Positions 53,999-62,895 of a stretch of DNA of 64,000 nt are shown here, piece by piece (position 1 is the first letter of the stretch; each line of letters opens with the position of its first letter). The DNA is from an uncultured Cryptobacterium sp. (GTDB lineage Bacteria; Actinomycetota; Coriobacteriia; Coriobacteriales; Eggerthellaceae): contig CATYOF010000004.1 in the NCBI GenBank assembly GCA_958410215.1, forward strand, positions 1-64,000, given 5' to 3'. The notes beneath the pieces were generated by a model. That model was not told the origin of the DNA. It worked only from the letters and a program-made list of their open reading frames with translations, and made no database searches. The position numbers were made by a program, and so were the translations under genes.

Positions 53999-55567
53999 AT
54001 GGGAAAAGCAGGAGCGTATTTACAGCATAACCGCCACTATCATGGTGAACGTCCTACTGCTGAAGCTATTCATGATTTTGATGACTATACGATTCCTCTT
54101 TCTGAAGAGGAGCAGCAGGTTCAAGCAAGCCGTTGCATGATGTGCGGTGTGGCGTTTTGCCAGTTTGGTAAGAATTTTGGGAAAGCTCGTGTTTCGGGCT
54201 GCCCACTTCATAACTTAATTCCTGAATGGAATGATTTGGTGTATCGCGGTTTATGGGCTGAAGCAGCCAAGCGTATGACCCTCACTAATCCCTTTCCAGA
54301 ATTTACCGGACGTATTTGTCCGGCCCTTTGCGAGGCGGCTTGTAACTTGGCTTATGTTGATGAAGCTACCACTATTCGCGATAACGAACGGGCAATTTCT
54401 GATCACGAATGGGCTGCGGGTGGCCCTGCACCACTGCCGCATCCAGCGGCCGATGCGCCCCATGTTGCTGTAATTGGTTCCGGTCCTTGTGGTCTGGCGG
54501 TTGCTTGGAGCTTAACGCAACAGGGAATTCGCGTGACAGTGTTTGAACGGCATGATCGTGCGGGTGGTTTGCTTATCTACGGCATCCCCAGTATGAAATT
54601 ACCTAAAGATGTGCTTGCCAGACGCATTGCGCAACTTGAAGAAAGTGGCATTGTGTTTGAACTGAATACTGATGCTTCTTTGCCTGAAGTTGCTCAGCGC
54701 TTAAAGACTGACTTTGATGCAGTGGTGGTAGCAGTAGGAGCAACTGATGCACGAGGTTTAGCTGTTCCGGGAGCAGATGCGCAAGGAGTGGTATATGCGG
54801 TTGACTATCTTACCGAATCAACGCTTTCGCAGTTGGAAAACCGTCCTGTGCGTATTTCTGCGGAAGGCTTAGACGTGGTAGTTATTGGTGGCGGCGATAC
54901 GGGTACTGACTGTGTGGCAACTGCCGTTCGACAAGGGGCAAAAAGCATTCGTCAGTTGGAATATAATCCTATGCCACCTGAACAACGCCTACCTTCTAAC
55001 CAGTGGCCCGAATGGCCCAACGTTAAAAAGACTGACTACGGCCTGCGGGAAGCTATAGAAACATATGGGGTTGATCCTCGTTCTTATACCGCCGATACGG
55101 TTGAGGTTTTAAAGGAAGACGGCAAGGTTGCAGGATTGCGCATTGTGAACCTTGACTGGAGCGAAGGTTCGCCAAGGCGCATGATGGATACGGAATATAG
55201 CGTACCTGCGCAGCTTGTGGTGCTGGCCTGTGGCTTTAATGGGCCAGAGCGCGGAGTCTATGAAGCGCTAGGAGTAGAAACATCCGAAGGCCCCCGCATT
55301 CGTCCCGCTATGGTGGGCGATACTCATCGTGTGGTGCTTAAGGGTGAAGCTGCTGATGCGAGCAGAAAAGATATCGCTGTGGGTGAAGCGGCGGTAGGCG
55401 AAGCGACTGCAGGCGAAGCTACGGAGGATGTTTCTACTGGCATGACGGATGAAACACCTATTTATGCGGCAGGCGATGCACGTCATGGTTCAACGCTTGT
55501 AGTGAATTCTTTGGCTGATGGCCTTTTGTGTGCAAAGGAAGTGGCAAAGGATTTACTCGGTAAGTAG
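53999..55567 (+). CDS. gltD: Glutamate synthase small subunit
   Basis: 522 residues, ATG 53999 with AGGAAAGGGG. N-terminal Fe-S cysteines (CMMCGVAFC; SGCPLHN; GRICPALCEAACN), FAD motif VIGSGPCGLAVAW, NADPH motif VIGGGDTGTDC, and AAGDARHGSTLVV. It supplies electrons from NADPH to GltB. Between residues about 440 and 485 there is an insertion of 40-45 residues, partly made of GEAAVGEATAGEATED-type repeats (15-bp tandem units at 55379-55426), absent from usual GltD (about 480 residues). Confidence 0.96.
   Translation: MGKAGAYLQHNRHYHGERPTAEAIHDFDDYTIPLSEEEQQVQASRCMMCGVAFCQFGKNFGKARVSGCPLHNLIPEWNDLVYRGLWAEAAKRMTLTNPFPEFTGRICPALCEAACNLAYVDEATTIRDNERAISDHEWAAGGPAPLPHPAADAPHVAVIGSGPCGLAVAWSLTQQGIRVTVFERHDRAGGLLIYGIPSMKLPKDVLARRIAQLEESGIVFELNTDASLPEVAQRLKTDFDAVVVAVGATDARGLAVPGADAQGVVYAVDYLTESTLSQLENRPVRISAEGLDVVVIGGGDTGTDCVATAVRQGAKSIRQLEYNPMPPEQRLPSNQWPEWPNVKKTDYGLREAIETYGVDPRSYTADTVEVLKEDGKVAGLRIVNLDWSEGSPRRMMDTEYSVPAQLVVLACGFNGPERGVYEALGVETSEGPRIRPAMVGDTHRVVLKGEAADASRKDIAVGEAAVGEATAGEATEDVSTGMTDETPIYAAGDARHGSTLVVNSLADGLLCAKEVAKDLLGK
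55379..55426 (+). repeat. 15-bp coding tandem repeat in gltD
   Basis: Three to four imperfect units with the shared core GGCGAAGC or GGTGAAGC encode repeated (V/A)GEA(A/T). The tract lies in the non-conserved insertion of GltD. Confidence 0.7.
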
Positions 55568-55642
55568 AACTAGGTTTTTCTGCATCGAATTAAACCTATA
55601 ATTCCAACCTTACTGAATACGTAAAAATGGCTATAGGATAAA

Positions 55643-55672
55643 AATGGCTAGAAGGAAAACCTTCTAGCCATT
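55643..55672 (-). terminator. Terminator of the frd operon
   Basis: AATGGCTAGAAGG (55643-55655) and CCTTCTAGCCATT (55660-55672) form a perfect 13-bp stem with loop AAAA. On the minus strand it ends in TTTTTAT, so it serves frdCAB; it may act on gltBD too. Confidence 0.85.
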
Positions 55673-55761
55673 GCGATTACTGGGGGGTGTTGCGCCCTAA
55701 AACAGACACAACCTTGTCCTATATACCTTACCGCACTAGTGAAGCCCAAACATTCCCCTTA

Positions 55762-56619
55762 TTAACCCTCAAACCCACCAAAGACGTTCTTTAAGCTCTG
55801 TTTGAAAGTTTCGCGATTCATATGAGCAATCGATGTGGTAAGCGGTATCTCTTTCGGGCATACCCGCACGCAGTTTTGAGCATTACCGCAGGAAGTAATA
55901 CCGTCAGCGCCCATAAGGGCGGAAAGCCGTACTTCTTTGTTCATGGCACCGGTGGGGTGCGCGTTAAACAGGCGCACTTGAGAAATAGCGTGTGGTCCCA
56001 TGAATTCGTTGCGGGTGTTGCAATTCGGGCAGGCTTCATAGCAGCATCCGCACGTCATACATTTGGATAATTCATAAGCCCAGCGACGTTTACGTTCTGC
56101 CATGCGGGGCCCTGGCCCTAAATCGAAGGGGCCGTCTATATCAATCCAGCCATGAATGCGCTTTAATGCGTCGAACAGCTTAGTGCGATCTACCTTTAAA
56201 TCGCGCACCAGCGGGAATTTCGAAAGGGGTTCAAGGCAAATGGGTTGCTTCAAGCTGTCAACAAGTGCCGAACACGCCTGACGGGGAATGCCGTTGATTA
56301 TCATTGAACACGCGCCACAAACTTCTTCTAAGCAAACGCTCTCCCATACTACGGGGGCGGTTTGCTTGCCTTGCGCGGTAACGGGGTGTTTGCGAATTTC
56401 CATTAAGCAAGACACTACATTCATGCGCGGGCGATAGGGGATGGCAAATTCTTCGAAGTAAGGTTTTGCTTCGGGACCTTCTTGACGCTTGATTTTCAAG
56501 CGAATGGTTTTCTGTGTACTGTTAGTTATACTAGAGCCTGCACTAGCAGCAATGCCAGCTGTATTAATAGGAGTGCTTGCAGAAGGAATAGTAACGGTAT
56601 TTGTTGGATTGATCTTCAT
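55762..56619 (-). CDS. frdB: Fumarate reductase/succinate dehydrogenase iron-sulfur subunit
   Basis: 285 residues from ATG 56619, one base after the frdA stop, with AAGGAGG. [2Fe-2S] ligands in SVCLEEVCGACSM and RQAC; [4Fe-4S] CMTCGCCYEACPN; second cluster CGNAQNCVRVCPKEIPL. An N-terminal 40-residue Ser/Thr/Ala-rich extension precedes the ferredoxin domain (TIRLKIKRQEG), which is unusual. Electrons pass through it between FrdA and the cytochrome b subunit. Confidence 0.94.
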   Translation of the reverse strand: MKINPTNTVTIPSASTPINTAGIAASAGSSITNSTQKTIRLKIKRQEGPEAKPYFEEFAIPYRPRMNVVSCLMEIRKHPVTAQGKQTAPVVWESVCLEEVCGACSMIINGIPRQACSALVDSLKQPICLEPLSKFPLVRDLKVDRTKLFDALKRIHGWIDIDGPFDLGPGPRMAERKRRWAYELSKCMTCGCCYEACPNCNTRNEFMGPHAISQVRLFNAHPTGAMNKEVRLSALMGADGITSCGNAQNCVRVCPKEIPLTTSIAHMNRETFKQSLKNVFGGFEG

Positions 56620-56620
56620 G

Positions 56621-58405
56621 CTAAGCCTCCTTCTTTGCATGCGTGTAGTCGCGCTTGCGTGGCTTTATGAGGGAGATGTCTACTTCTTCGTAACTAAGAT
56701 CAGGTGCATCGGTGTTGGCGTTGTATGAAGCCAAGGTGGTTTTTAGCCAATCGGTATCATTGCGATCGGGGAATTCTGGCTTGTAGTGAGATCCGCGACT
56801 TTCGTTTCTCTGCAACGTACCCTTGGTAATTACTTTGGCTAAGTCGAGCATGCCACCTAGCTGACGAACAAACGGTATAGTGGTGTTGCTCCAAGTGGCT
56901 TTATCCTGAATGCCGATGTGCTTATAACGTTCTGAAAGAACATCAAGCTGATCTAAGGTGTAGGCTAGTTCCTTATTGTGGCGAACAACGGTTACATTTT
57001 TTGTCATAAGGTTGCCTAGCTCTTCATGCAATGCATAAGGGTTTTCAGCCCCTTCTAATGCGAGCAGCTTTTCATATTCCTCCACATCACGCGCAACCGC
57101 TTCGTTAAATATCGAAGATGCGGTGCTGGCGCCATGTATTAAAACACCCTTCGAAACACCATCTTCGGAAAGGCCCTTTGCGTAGCGTACTGCCGAAGGA
57201 CCCGCAACGGATCCGGCGTATACGGCCGACAAAAGTGAATTGGCACCAAGGCGGTTAGCGCCATGCTGGGAAAAGTCGCATTCGCCTGCAGCAAAAAGCC
57301 CTGGGATGGAAGTATGCTGTTCAATATCAACCCATAGGCCACCCATGGAGTAATGCACGCTTGGCGCTACGCGCATAGGAACTTTGCGCGGGTCGTCGCC
57401 TACGAATTTTTCATAAATATCCAAAATGCCGCCCAGTTTTACGTCAAGTAATTCGGGCTTAATATGCGAAACATCCAGGTACACCACGTTTTGTCCATCA
57501 ATACCTAAGTGTTGGTTAACACAAACGTCAAAAATCTCGCGCGCTGCAATATCGCGTGGTACCAAATTTCCGTAGGCAGGGTATTTTTCTTCGAGAAAAT
57601 ACCAAGGTTTCCCGTCCTTATAAGTCCATATGCGACCACCTTCACCGCGAGCGGATTCGCTAATAAGTCTGTTTTTGTCTTCGCCGGGAATTGTAGTGGG
57701 ATGAATTTGCACGAATTCGCCATTAGCGTACAGGGCACCTTGCTTATAAACGCGTGCTGCGGCGTATCCAGTATTGATGGTCGAATTAGTTGATTTACCA
57801 AAAACAGCCCCGCATCCGCCCGTTGCAATGATGACTGCATCGGCAGGGAAGGCTCGAATTTCCATGGAAGCTAAATTCTGTGCGGTAATACCGCAGCAAA
57901 TGCCCTCATGCAAGACGGCTGATACAAATTCCCATCCTTCAAATACACGTACTTTGCCTTCAACTTCTTGAGCGCGTACTTGTTCATCAAGTGCATAGAG
58001 GAGCTGTTGTCCGGTAGTGGCTCCTGCAAAAGCGGTGCGACGTTTTTGGGTTCCGCCAAAACGTCGTAGATCAAGCAATCCTTCAGGGGTGCGGTTGAAC
58101 ATAACACCCATGCGATCAAACATATGCACAATGCGTGGGGCAGCTTCTATCATGCCGCGAACTTGATGTTGATTTGCCAAAAAGTCGCCACCGTAAATGG
58201 TGTCATCAAAATGCTCATCCAGCGAATCACCTTCACCTTTGGTATCGAGCACTGCGTTAATGCCGCCTTGAGCGCAGGCCGAATGCGATCGTTTTACTGG
58301 AACAAGGGAAAATAAGTCGACTGAAAGCCCCGCTTCTACAATTTTTAACGTAGCCATTAGGCCAGCAAGGCCACCACCGACTACTGCTATGGTTCCTTTA
58401 CTCAT
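56621..58405 (-). CDS. frdA: Fumarate reductase/succinate dehydrogenase flavoprotein subunit
   Basis: 594 residues from ATG 58405 (GGAAGGAAC). FAD loop VVGGGLAGLMATLK, flavin-linking His region KRSHSACAQGGINAV, and active-site motifs QIHPTTI and SARGEGGRIW. The enzyme interconverts fumarate and succinate. In an anaerobe with a lactate permease the likely direction is fumarate reduction, but sequence alone does not fix direction. Middle gene of frdCAB. Confidence 0.95.
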   Translation of the reverse strand: MSKGTIAVVGGGLAGLMATLKIVEAGLSVDLFSLVPVKRSHSACAQGGINAVLDTKGEGDSLDEHFDDTIYGGDFLANQHQVRGMIEAAPRIVHMFDRMGVMFNRTPEGLLDLRRFGGTQKRRTAFAGATTGQQLLYALDEQVRAQEVEGKVRVFEGWEFVSAVLHEGICCGITAQNLASMEIRAFPADAVIIATGGCGAVFGKSTNSTINTGYAAARVYKQGALYANGEFVQIHPTTIPGEDKNRLISESARGEGGRIWTYKDGKPWYFLEEKYPAYGNLVPRDIAAREIFDVCVNQHLGIDGQNVVYLDVSHIKPELLDVKLGGILDIYEKFVGDDPRKVPMRVAPSVHYSMGGLWVDIEQHTSIPGLFAAGECDFSQHGANRLGANSLLSAVYAGSVAGPSAVRYAKGLSEDGVSKGVLIHGASTASSIFNEAVARDVEEYEKLLALEGAENPYALHEELGNLMTKNVTVVRHNKELAYTLDQLDVLSERYKHIGIQDKATWSNTTIPFVRQLGGMLDLAKVITKGTLQRNESRGSHYKPEFPDRNDTDWLKTTLASYNANTDAPDLSYEEVDISLIKPRKRDYTHAKKEA

Positions 58406-58559
58406 ATAAGTTCCTTCCAAGGCGAATTGTTTAGGTACTTTTTGGTGTGATAGTTTTTACTGCAGACTCTTTCAAAAGTTTTTACTCGTAAGAAGAGTCA
58501 ACAACGAGAGACGCTCCTGTATTAAAAGTGTTCCGCAAAGCCTTTCGAAAAGCTTGTTA

Positions 58560-59231
58560 TCAAACAAATGCGAACAATGCCTTCATGCTAAAAGCAGCGA
58601 AAATAAAGAACACCACTATAAGAAGGTATTCAGAAATTTGTTGCGATTTGGGAGTAAGGGTAATTCCCCAGGTAATAAGGAAGGTCCACAACCCATTTAC
58701 AAAGTGATATACGCAGCACAAAAGACCAAGGGCAAATGCTATAAGGGCTACAGGATTGTCGACGATGCCTGCAACCATGGCAAAACTAGGATCTACTCCC
58801 GTGAGCTCAACCTGAAGTTTGGTGCCGTAGATATGCCAAGCTACGAACAATAAAGCGATTATGCCCGTTACGCGCTGAAACACATAGCGCCAATTACGGA
58901 AGAAGGTGTAGTGCCCTACGGTAACGCTTGAGGTGAAGGCCAAATATACGCCATAAAGTGCATGGAATAAGAGTGGCAGGAAAATAATGAATGTTTCTAG
59001 CACTATTTTGTAGGGCATATGCGCCAAAAAAGTGCCTACTGTGTTGTAGGGTGCGGTGCCCCAATTGGCAGAATAGTTCACCAGCATGTGAAAGCACAGA
59101 AAAATGCCAAGAGGAACTACTCCTGCAAACGAATGCAGCTTCCGAATAAAAGGTGTGTAGCGTCGAACGATGGATTCCTTAGACGCGCTGTTGGAATTGG
59201 CGTGTACGCCTAGCGTTTTTGAATCATCCAT
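58560..59231 (-). CDS. frdC: Fumarate reductase/succinate dehydrogenase cytochrome b subunit
   Basis: 223 residues from ATG 59231 with GAGGGG; the longer frame to 59285 adds 18 residues. Five membrane helices with heme-ligand-like His in FLCFHMLVNY, LLFHALYG, FVAWHIYGTK and CVYHFVNGLW: the di-heme type B form (Bacillus SdhC/Wolinella FrdC class). It anchors FrdAB and exchanges electrons with menaquinone. The 154-bp gap to frdA is longer than expected but holds no other gene. Confidence 0.92.
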   Translation of the reverse strand: MDDSKTLGVHANSNSASKESIVRRYTPFIRKLHSFAGVVPLGIFLCFHMLVNYSANWGTAPYNTVGTFLAHMPYKIVLETFIIFLPLLFHALYGVYLAFTSSVTVGHYTFFRNWRYVFQRVTGIIALLFVAWHIYGTKLQVELTGVDPSFAMVAGIVDNPVALIAFALGLLCCVYHFVNGLWTFLITWGITLTPKSQQISEYLLIVVFFIFAAFSMKALFAFV

Positions 59232-59400
59232 GATTCCCCTCAATCTGTCGTTCCCCAACGACACGTTTATCGCCTTGTTCAACAAATTCAGAACATCTGT
59301 TTAGTAAAGTGCTGCATAAAGCGAATAAAAATACCCTCTGTACAGGGATTATACCCGAAGTAAGGTGTTTTTCGCTCCGTTGTTTATTTTGGTAATTATC

Positions 59401-59434
59401 TTTGTTATATCTGTTATACCTCAAATATAACAAA
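59401..59434. promoter_or_regulatory. Inverted repeat between frdCAB and the GntR operon
   Basis: TTTGTTATAT (59401-59410) and ATATAACAAA (59425-59434) are perfect 10-bp complements with a 14-nt spacer containing GTTATA. It lies in the 366-bp divergent region, which otherwise has no supported gene. Candidate operator for the YtrA-type regulator or for frd control. Confidence 0.55.
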
Positions 59435-59597
59435 CAGAGAAATAAAAAAGGGAATACGAAAATTCAGAGCCCCATGGTTCATCAAGGGTGCTTGCAAAGC
59501 TTGTAGAACGTTTGAGAATGTTTGTGGGCTACAGCCCATAAAGCACCTAAAACTGCACAACGTCTTACTGTGTAGCATCCAGAAAAGGGAGGGAATA

Positions 59598-60182
59598 ATG
59601 ATCATTCGTATAGATAAAATGTCGGAGGATCCGCTTTATTTACAAATCCGTTCTCAAATTATTGGCGCTATTGCACGTGGGGAACTTCGAGCAGGCGATA
59701 GCTTGCCTAGTGTTCGTTCATTGGCGGCTGATCTTGGGATAAACCTTCATACGGTTAACAAAGCTTATGCGGTTTTGCGTGATGAAGGCTATCTCATCAT
59801 GCGCGGGCGATCAGGTGCATTTGTGGCAGAGCCACTACAGGATTCTTCGAAGGCAAAAGCAGCTTTAGTGCAAGAGCAAATTACCCAAAAACTTCACCAT
59901 CTTATCGAAGAGCATAAAGCCGCAGGGGGTAGTGCAGATGGATTCCTGGAAGAAGCAAAAGAACAGATTGCAAAGGTGTATGAAGATCCGGGGGTGGTCG
60001 GTCCTAAACGTAAGGTAGGGGTGTTGGGCATTGATGCGCAAGGCAACTATCTTAACGGTGATTTGCGCGAAGCGGATTTTGTGCCATCGGTGCCTGCTAA
60101 CGCAAGCGGCAATGTAGGTAGCATCCTAGGTCAAAATCCTTCAGATGTTCTTGGCCTTAATTCTGGTAAGGGCGGTGAATAA
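59598..60182 (+). CDS. GntR-family regulator, YtrA subfamily
   Basis: 194 residues, ATG 59598 behind AAAGGGAGGG. Winged helix: DPLYLQIRSQIIGAIARGEL, SLPSVRSLAADLGINLHTVN, KAYAVLRDEGYL. The C-terminal part is short and helical, as in YtrA proteins that control linked membrane proteins or ABC genes, followed by a variable tail (GNVGSILGQNPSDVLGLN). First gene of the operon that runs to 62249. Confidence 0.9.
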   Translation: MIIRIDKMSEDPLYLQIRSQIIGAIARGELRAGDSLPSVRSLAADLGINLHTVNKAYAVLRDEGYLIMRGRSGAFVAEPLQDSSKAKAALVQEQITQKLHHLIEEHKAAGGSADGFLEEAKEQIAKVYEDPGVVGPKRKVGVLGIDAQGNYLNGDLREADFVPSVPANASGNVGSILGQNPSDVLGLNSGKGGE

Positions 60183-60183
60183 C

Positions 60184-60543
60184 ATGAGCGGTTTCGTTGG
60201 TTTTGTGCTTGCCTTGGAATTAATGGTTGCTCTTATGGGCCTGTTTCTTGCGGTTACTCCTTGGCTTATGAAAAAACAAGAATGCTTTACCGTAACCATT
60301 CCAGAATTTGCTCGATGCGATGCACGCCTACGGGCGTATCAGCATCGCTACGCCGCTTTTATGGTTGGCATAACTTTTCTTGCTTGCGCAGTAATGGCAG
60401 GAACTTTTCTTCTTGATGACGAGCGAGGATCTTGGATGCTTGTTGGTATTAATTTCGGGGTTTTCGTCCCCATGCTTTCTTCTTTCCTGCTCATGCTGCA
60501 TTACCGCAAGAGGGTTATTTCTCTGAAAAAAAGAGAGGGATGA
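60184..60543 (+). CDS. Small membrane protein of the GntR/DUF1648 operon
   Basis: 119 residues from ATG 60184, one base after the GntR stop. Three membrane helices (about 5-27, 53-74, 82-104). The stretch ECFTVTIPEFARCDARLRAY resembles a linker in DUF1648/DUF5808 membrane proteins. Its stop overlaps the likely ATG of the next gene (ATGA at 60540-60543). Function unknown. Confidence 0.82.
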   Translation: MSGFVGFVLALELMVALMGLFLAVTPWLMKKQECFTVTIPEFARCDARLRAYQHRYAAFMVGITFLACAVMAGTFLLDDERGSWMLVGINFGVFVPMLSSFLLMLHYRKRVISLKKREG

Positions 60544-61305
60544 GTTGCTCAGAGTGCAGAAGCAAGCGCGGTAATAAGCGAACAAGACTTTCCTCGTGCC
60601 ATTTCGCTTAAGTGGAATTTACTTTATCTAGTAGTTATTATTCTTACGGCAGGTATTGGTCTTGCGGGATATCCCCTGATGCCCGATTTAATTCCTATGC
60701 ATTCCGATTTGGCGGGCAACGTTACCAGTTACGAGCCTAAATCGCCCGGCGTGGTAGCTTTTCCGATAGTGGTGCAGCTTTTCATGGTTGTCTGCTTTGT
60801 GTTCTGTCACTGGAATATTCTTCGTTCAAAGCGCTCCATCGATTCACAGCGTCCGGTAACTTCCGCGCTAGCCTATGGCATGTTTGCTCGGGCTCAAAGT
60901 ATTTTTCTTTTGGTAACTGGTTTGTTGGTGTCGGGTTTGATTGGGATTACGTTCATGCTTAGTGCGCTTGGGTGGATGTCGCTTGGCATGGCGGGAGTTT
61001 GCATCGTGGTGGTTGTGCTGCTCCTGTTAGTTGGTTCCGTTGCTCTTTCGGTGGTGTATGGACAGTCAGGTTCTAGAATTCTGCGGCGTTTGGAAGATTC
61101 GACCGAAATGCCAAGCGATAACGATGCGTACTGGAAGTTGGGGATTTTTTACTGTAACGCCGAAGATTTCAGCATTGTGGTTCCGGAACGTTTCGGTATT
61201 GGATGGACATTTAATTGGGCGCGCCCAGCAACGTGGGTACTTGTTGGTGCCTTTGCGGTCTTAACCATTGTATTTGTTATGGGTGTTTTGATTCTGTTGG
61301 GGTGA
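60540..61305 (+). pseudogene. DUF1648 membrane protein with frameshift at the third codon
   Basis: ATG 60540 overlaps the previous stop but opens a frame that soon ends. From 60544 another frame runs open to 61305 and encodes LKWNLLYLVVIILTAGIGLA (helix 1), YPLMPDLIPMHSDLAGNVTS (the DUF1648 motif) and further helices, but has no start codon before ATG 60679, which would cut helix 1. Removing one T of TT at 60544-60545 gives ATG AGT GCT CAG and a single clean 254-residue protein beginning MSAQSAEASAVISEQDFPRA. So this is a +1 insertion or a sequencing error. Confidence 0.8.
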
Positions 61306-61310
61306 TTGCA

Positions 61311-62249
61311 ATGAAAAATCAAGCGGTTAAACGAATTGTAGTCTATGTGGCCATTACCTTTGTTCTTACCTGGGCTTATTGGCTTTTAGTTTCCTATCCG
61401 TTAGCCCAAGGCACCTCAGAGGGAATCGCCTCATCGCAAATGCTGCAGCTTTCCATCGCGCCTGCTATGTTATTTCCCGCATTGGGGGTAGTACTTACGC
61501 GATTGCTTACCCGAGAAGGATTTAAAAACGTTCACATTGTTCCTGTTGCGTTCAAGAAAACATGGAAGTATTGGCTTATCGGATGGTTTGGTCCTGCGCT
61601 GTTAATTATGGTGGGCGCGGCATTGTACTTCTTGATCAATCCATGGGATTTTTCGGTTGACCAAGGTATTCTTGCAAAACAGCTTGAAGCGGCAGGCGGT
61701 AGCGCTGTGTCGCCTGACATGTTGCAAATGATTATTGTTGCTCAACTACTGGTCGGTACCTTTCTTGCTCCTTTACTGAATATTTTTACTGCTTTTGGAG
61801 AAGAATGGGGTTGGCGTGGTTACTTGTTGCCTCACATGTTACAACGTTTCAAGGTGCTGCCCACGCTTCTTATTTGCGGCGTGATTTGGGGCTTGTGGCA
61901 TGCGCCAGTAACTATTTTGGGACACAATTATGGATTGGGCTATTGGGGCTATCCCATAACAGGCATCCTTGCCATGTGTGTATTCTGTACGGTCATCGGA
62001 ACGTTTTTGAGCTATCTTACCTTGCGTTCTGGAAGTTGTATTCCTGCGGCGTTGGCTCATGGTGGATTTAATGGAATGGTTTCGGCAGGAATGCTTTTTT
62101 CAGTAACGGGAGGAAGTCCGTTTATTGGCCCTATGGCAACAGGTATTCTTGTGGGAATTCCGTTTATTGTTTTAGCACTAGTGCTTGCTGTTAAATTAAT
62201 TAAGCAAGAGCGCAGTGGCAAAGATCTTCTTCCAGAAATGAAACAATGA
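61311..62249 (+). CDS. CPBP-family intramembrane metalloprotease
   Basis: 312 residues from ATG 61311 (GGGGTGA). Eight membrane helices. CPBP motifs: FGEEWGWRGYLLP (glutamate pair and Arg), IWGLWHAPV, and ALAHGGFNG. Members include CAAX prenyl proteases in eukaryotes and bacterial bacteriocin-immunity proteins; the reaction of this one is unknown. Last gene of the GntR operon, and a further hint at envelope or peptide-stress immunity next to the DUF1648 protein. Confidence 0.92.
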   Translation: MKNQAVKRIVVYVAITFVLTWAYWLLVSYPLAQGTSEGIASSQMLQLSIAPAMLFPALGVVLTRLLTREGFKNVHIVPVAFKKTWKYWLIGWFGPALLIMVGAALYFLINPWDFSVDQGILAKQLEAAGGSAVSPDMLQMIIVAQLLVGTFLAPLLNIFTAFGEEWGWRGYLLPHMLQRFKVLPTLLICGVIWGLWHAPVTILGHNYGLGYWGYPITGILAMCVFCTVIGTFLSYLTLRSGSCIPAALAHGGFNGMVSAGMLFSVTGGSPFIGPMATGILVGIPFIVLALVLAVKLIKQERSGKDLLPEMKQ

Positions 62250-62257
62250 TAAAATAA

Positions 62258-62273
62258 ACAGTAAATTTACTGT
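62258..62273. promoter_or_regulatory. 16-bp palindrome, operator of the toxin-antitoxin pair
   Basis: ACAGTAAATTTACTGT is a perfect palindrome 18 bp before the antitoxin start. Phd/YefM antitoxins bind such palindromes to repress their own operon. Confidence 0.65.
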
Positions 62274-62291
62274 GTATTTAAGGTGGTTATC

Positions 62292-62582
62292 GTGCCGAAT
62301 ATAAAGTCTCTCTCTGAGTTTAATCGGAATCAAAATATTTTAATTGAAGAGCTTAATGCTTCAAAAAAGCCTCTCTATCTAACAAGGAACGGCTCTGCGT
62401 GTGTTGTGGTAATGGATGCCGCTGCGTTTGATGAGGCAATGGAATTTCGAAACGATATATTTGAGCAGGAAATGAAGACTTATCGCGGCATAATGCGTGG
62501 GTATCAAGATTATGTAGAGGGCAGAACGGTTGATGCCGCAGAAGCCGATGCTGCCATCCGTAAGGCTAAAGGGTGGAACTAA
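62292..62582 (+). CDS. Phd/YefM-family antitoxin
   Basis: 96 residues from GTG 62292 with AAGGTGG (62280-62286); GTG 62283 is in frame but too near the site. N-terminal IKSLSEFNRNQNILIEELNA and KKPLYLTRNGSACVVVMDAA form the Phd DNA-binding fold; the C-terminal acidic tail should wrap the toxin. Stop and toxin start overlap (TAATG). Confidence 0.88.
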   Translation: MPNIKSLSEFNRNQNILIEELNASKKPLYLTRNGSACVVVMDAAAFDEAMEFRNDIFEQEMKTYRGIMRGYQDYVEGRTVDAAEADAAIRKAKGWN

Positions 62583-62875
62583 TGCCTTGGAAGGTTTTCT
62601 ATACGGATGAGGTTATAGCTTTTTTAACTACTGAAATAACGAGCAAACGAGTTTACGAGCAGATAAATCAATATCGAGAGATACTGTCTTTATTCCCTGA
62701 CATTGGCAGAAAATACGATCCTCTTTATGATGCTGCTCGTCCGCCTTTTGATGTTTGGTGTATCGCGATTCCTAGCACGCCTGTTACGTTGTATTACAAA
62801 AAAGACGAATCTAATAGAACTTTGGTTGTATTTTACATTGAACACCAGCGTAATAATCCTTATGAAAGATTTTGA
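62582..62875 (+). CDS. RelE/ParE-family toxin
   Basis: 97 residues from ATG 62582. Compact alpha-beta fold: WKVFYTDEVIAFL, NQYREILSLFPDIGRKYDPL, VTLYYKKDESNRTLVVFYIE, HQRNNPYERF. It belongs to the RelE/ParE superfamily; whether it cuts ribosome-bound mRNA or hits gyrase cannot be told. Follows its antitoxin and is 20 bp before the patatin gene. Confidence 0.85.
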   Translation: MPWKVFYTDEVIAFLTTEITSKRVYEQINQYREILSLFPDIGRKYDPLYDAARPPFDVWCIAIPSTPVTLYYKKDESNRTLVVFYIEHQRNNPYERF

Positions 62876-62895
62876 TATAGAGGGGTGCTGATCAG

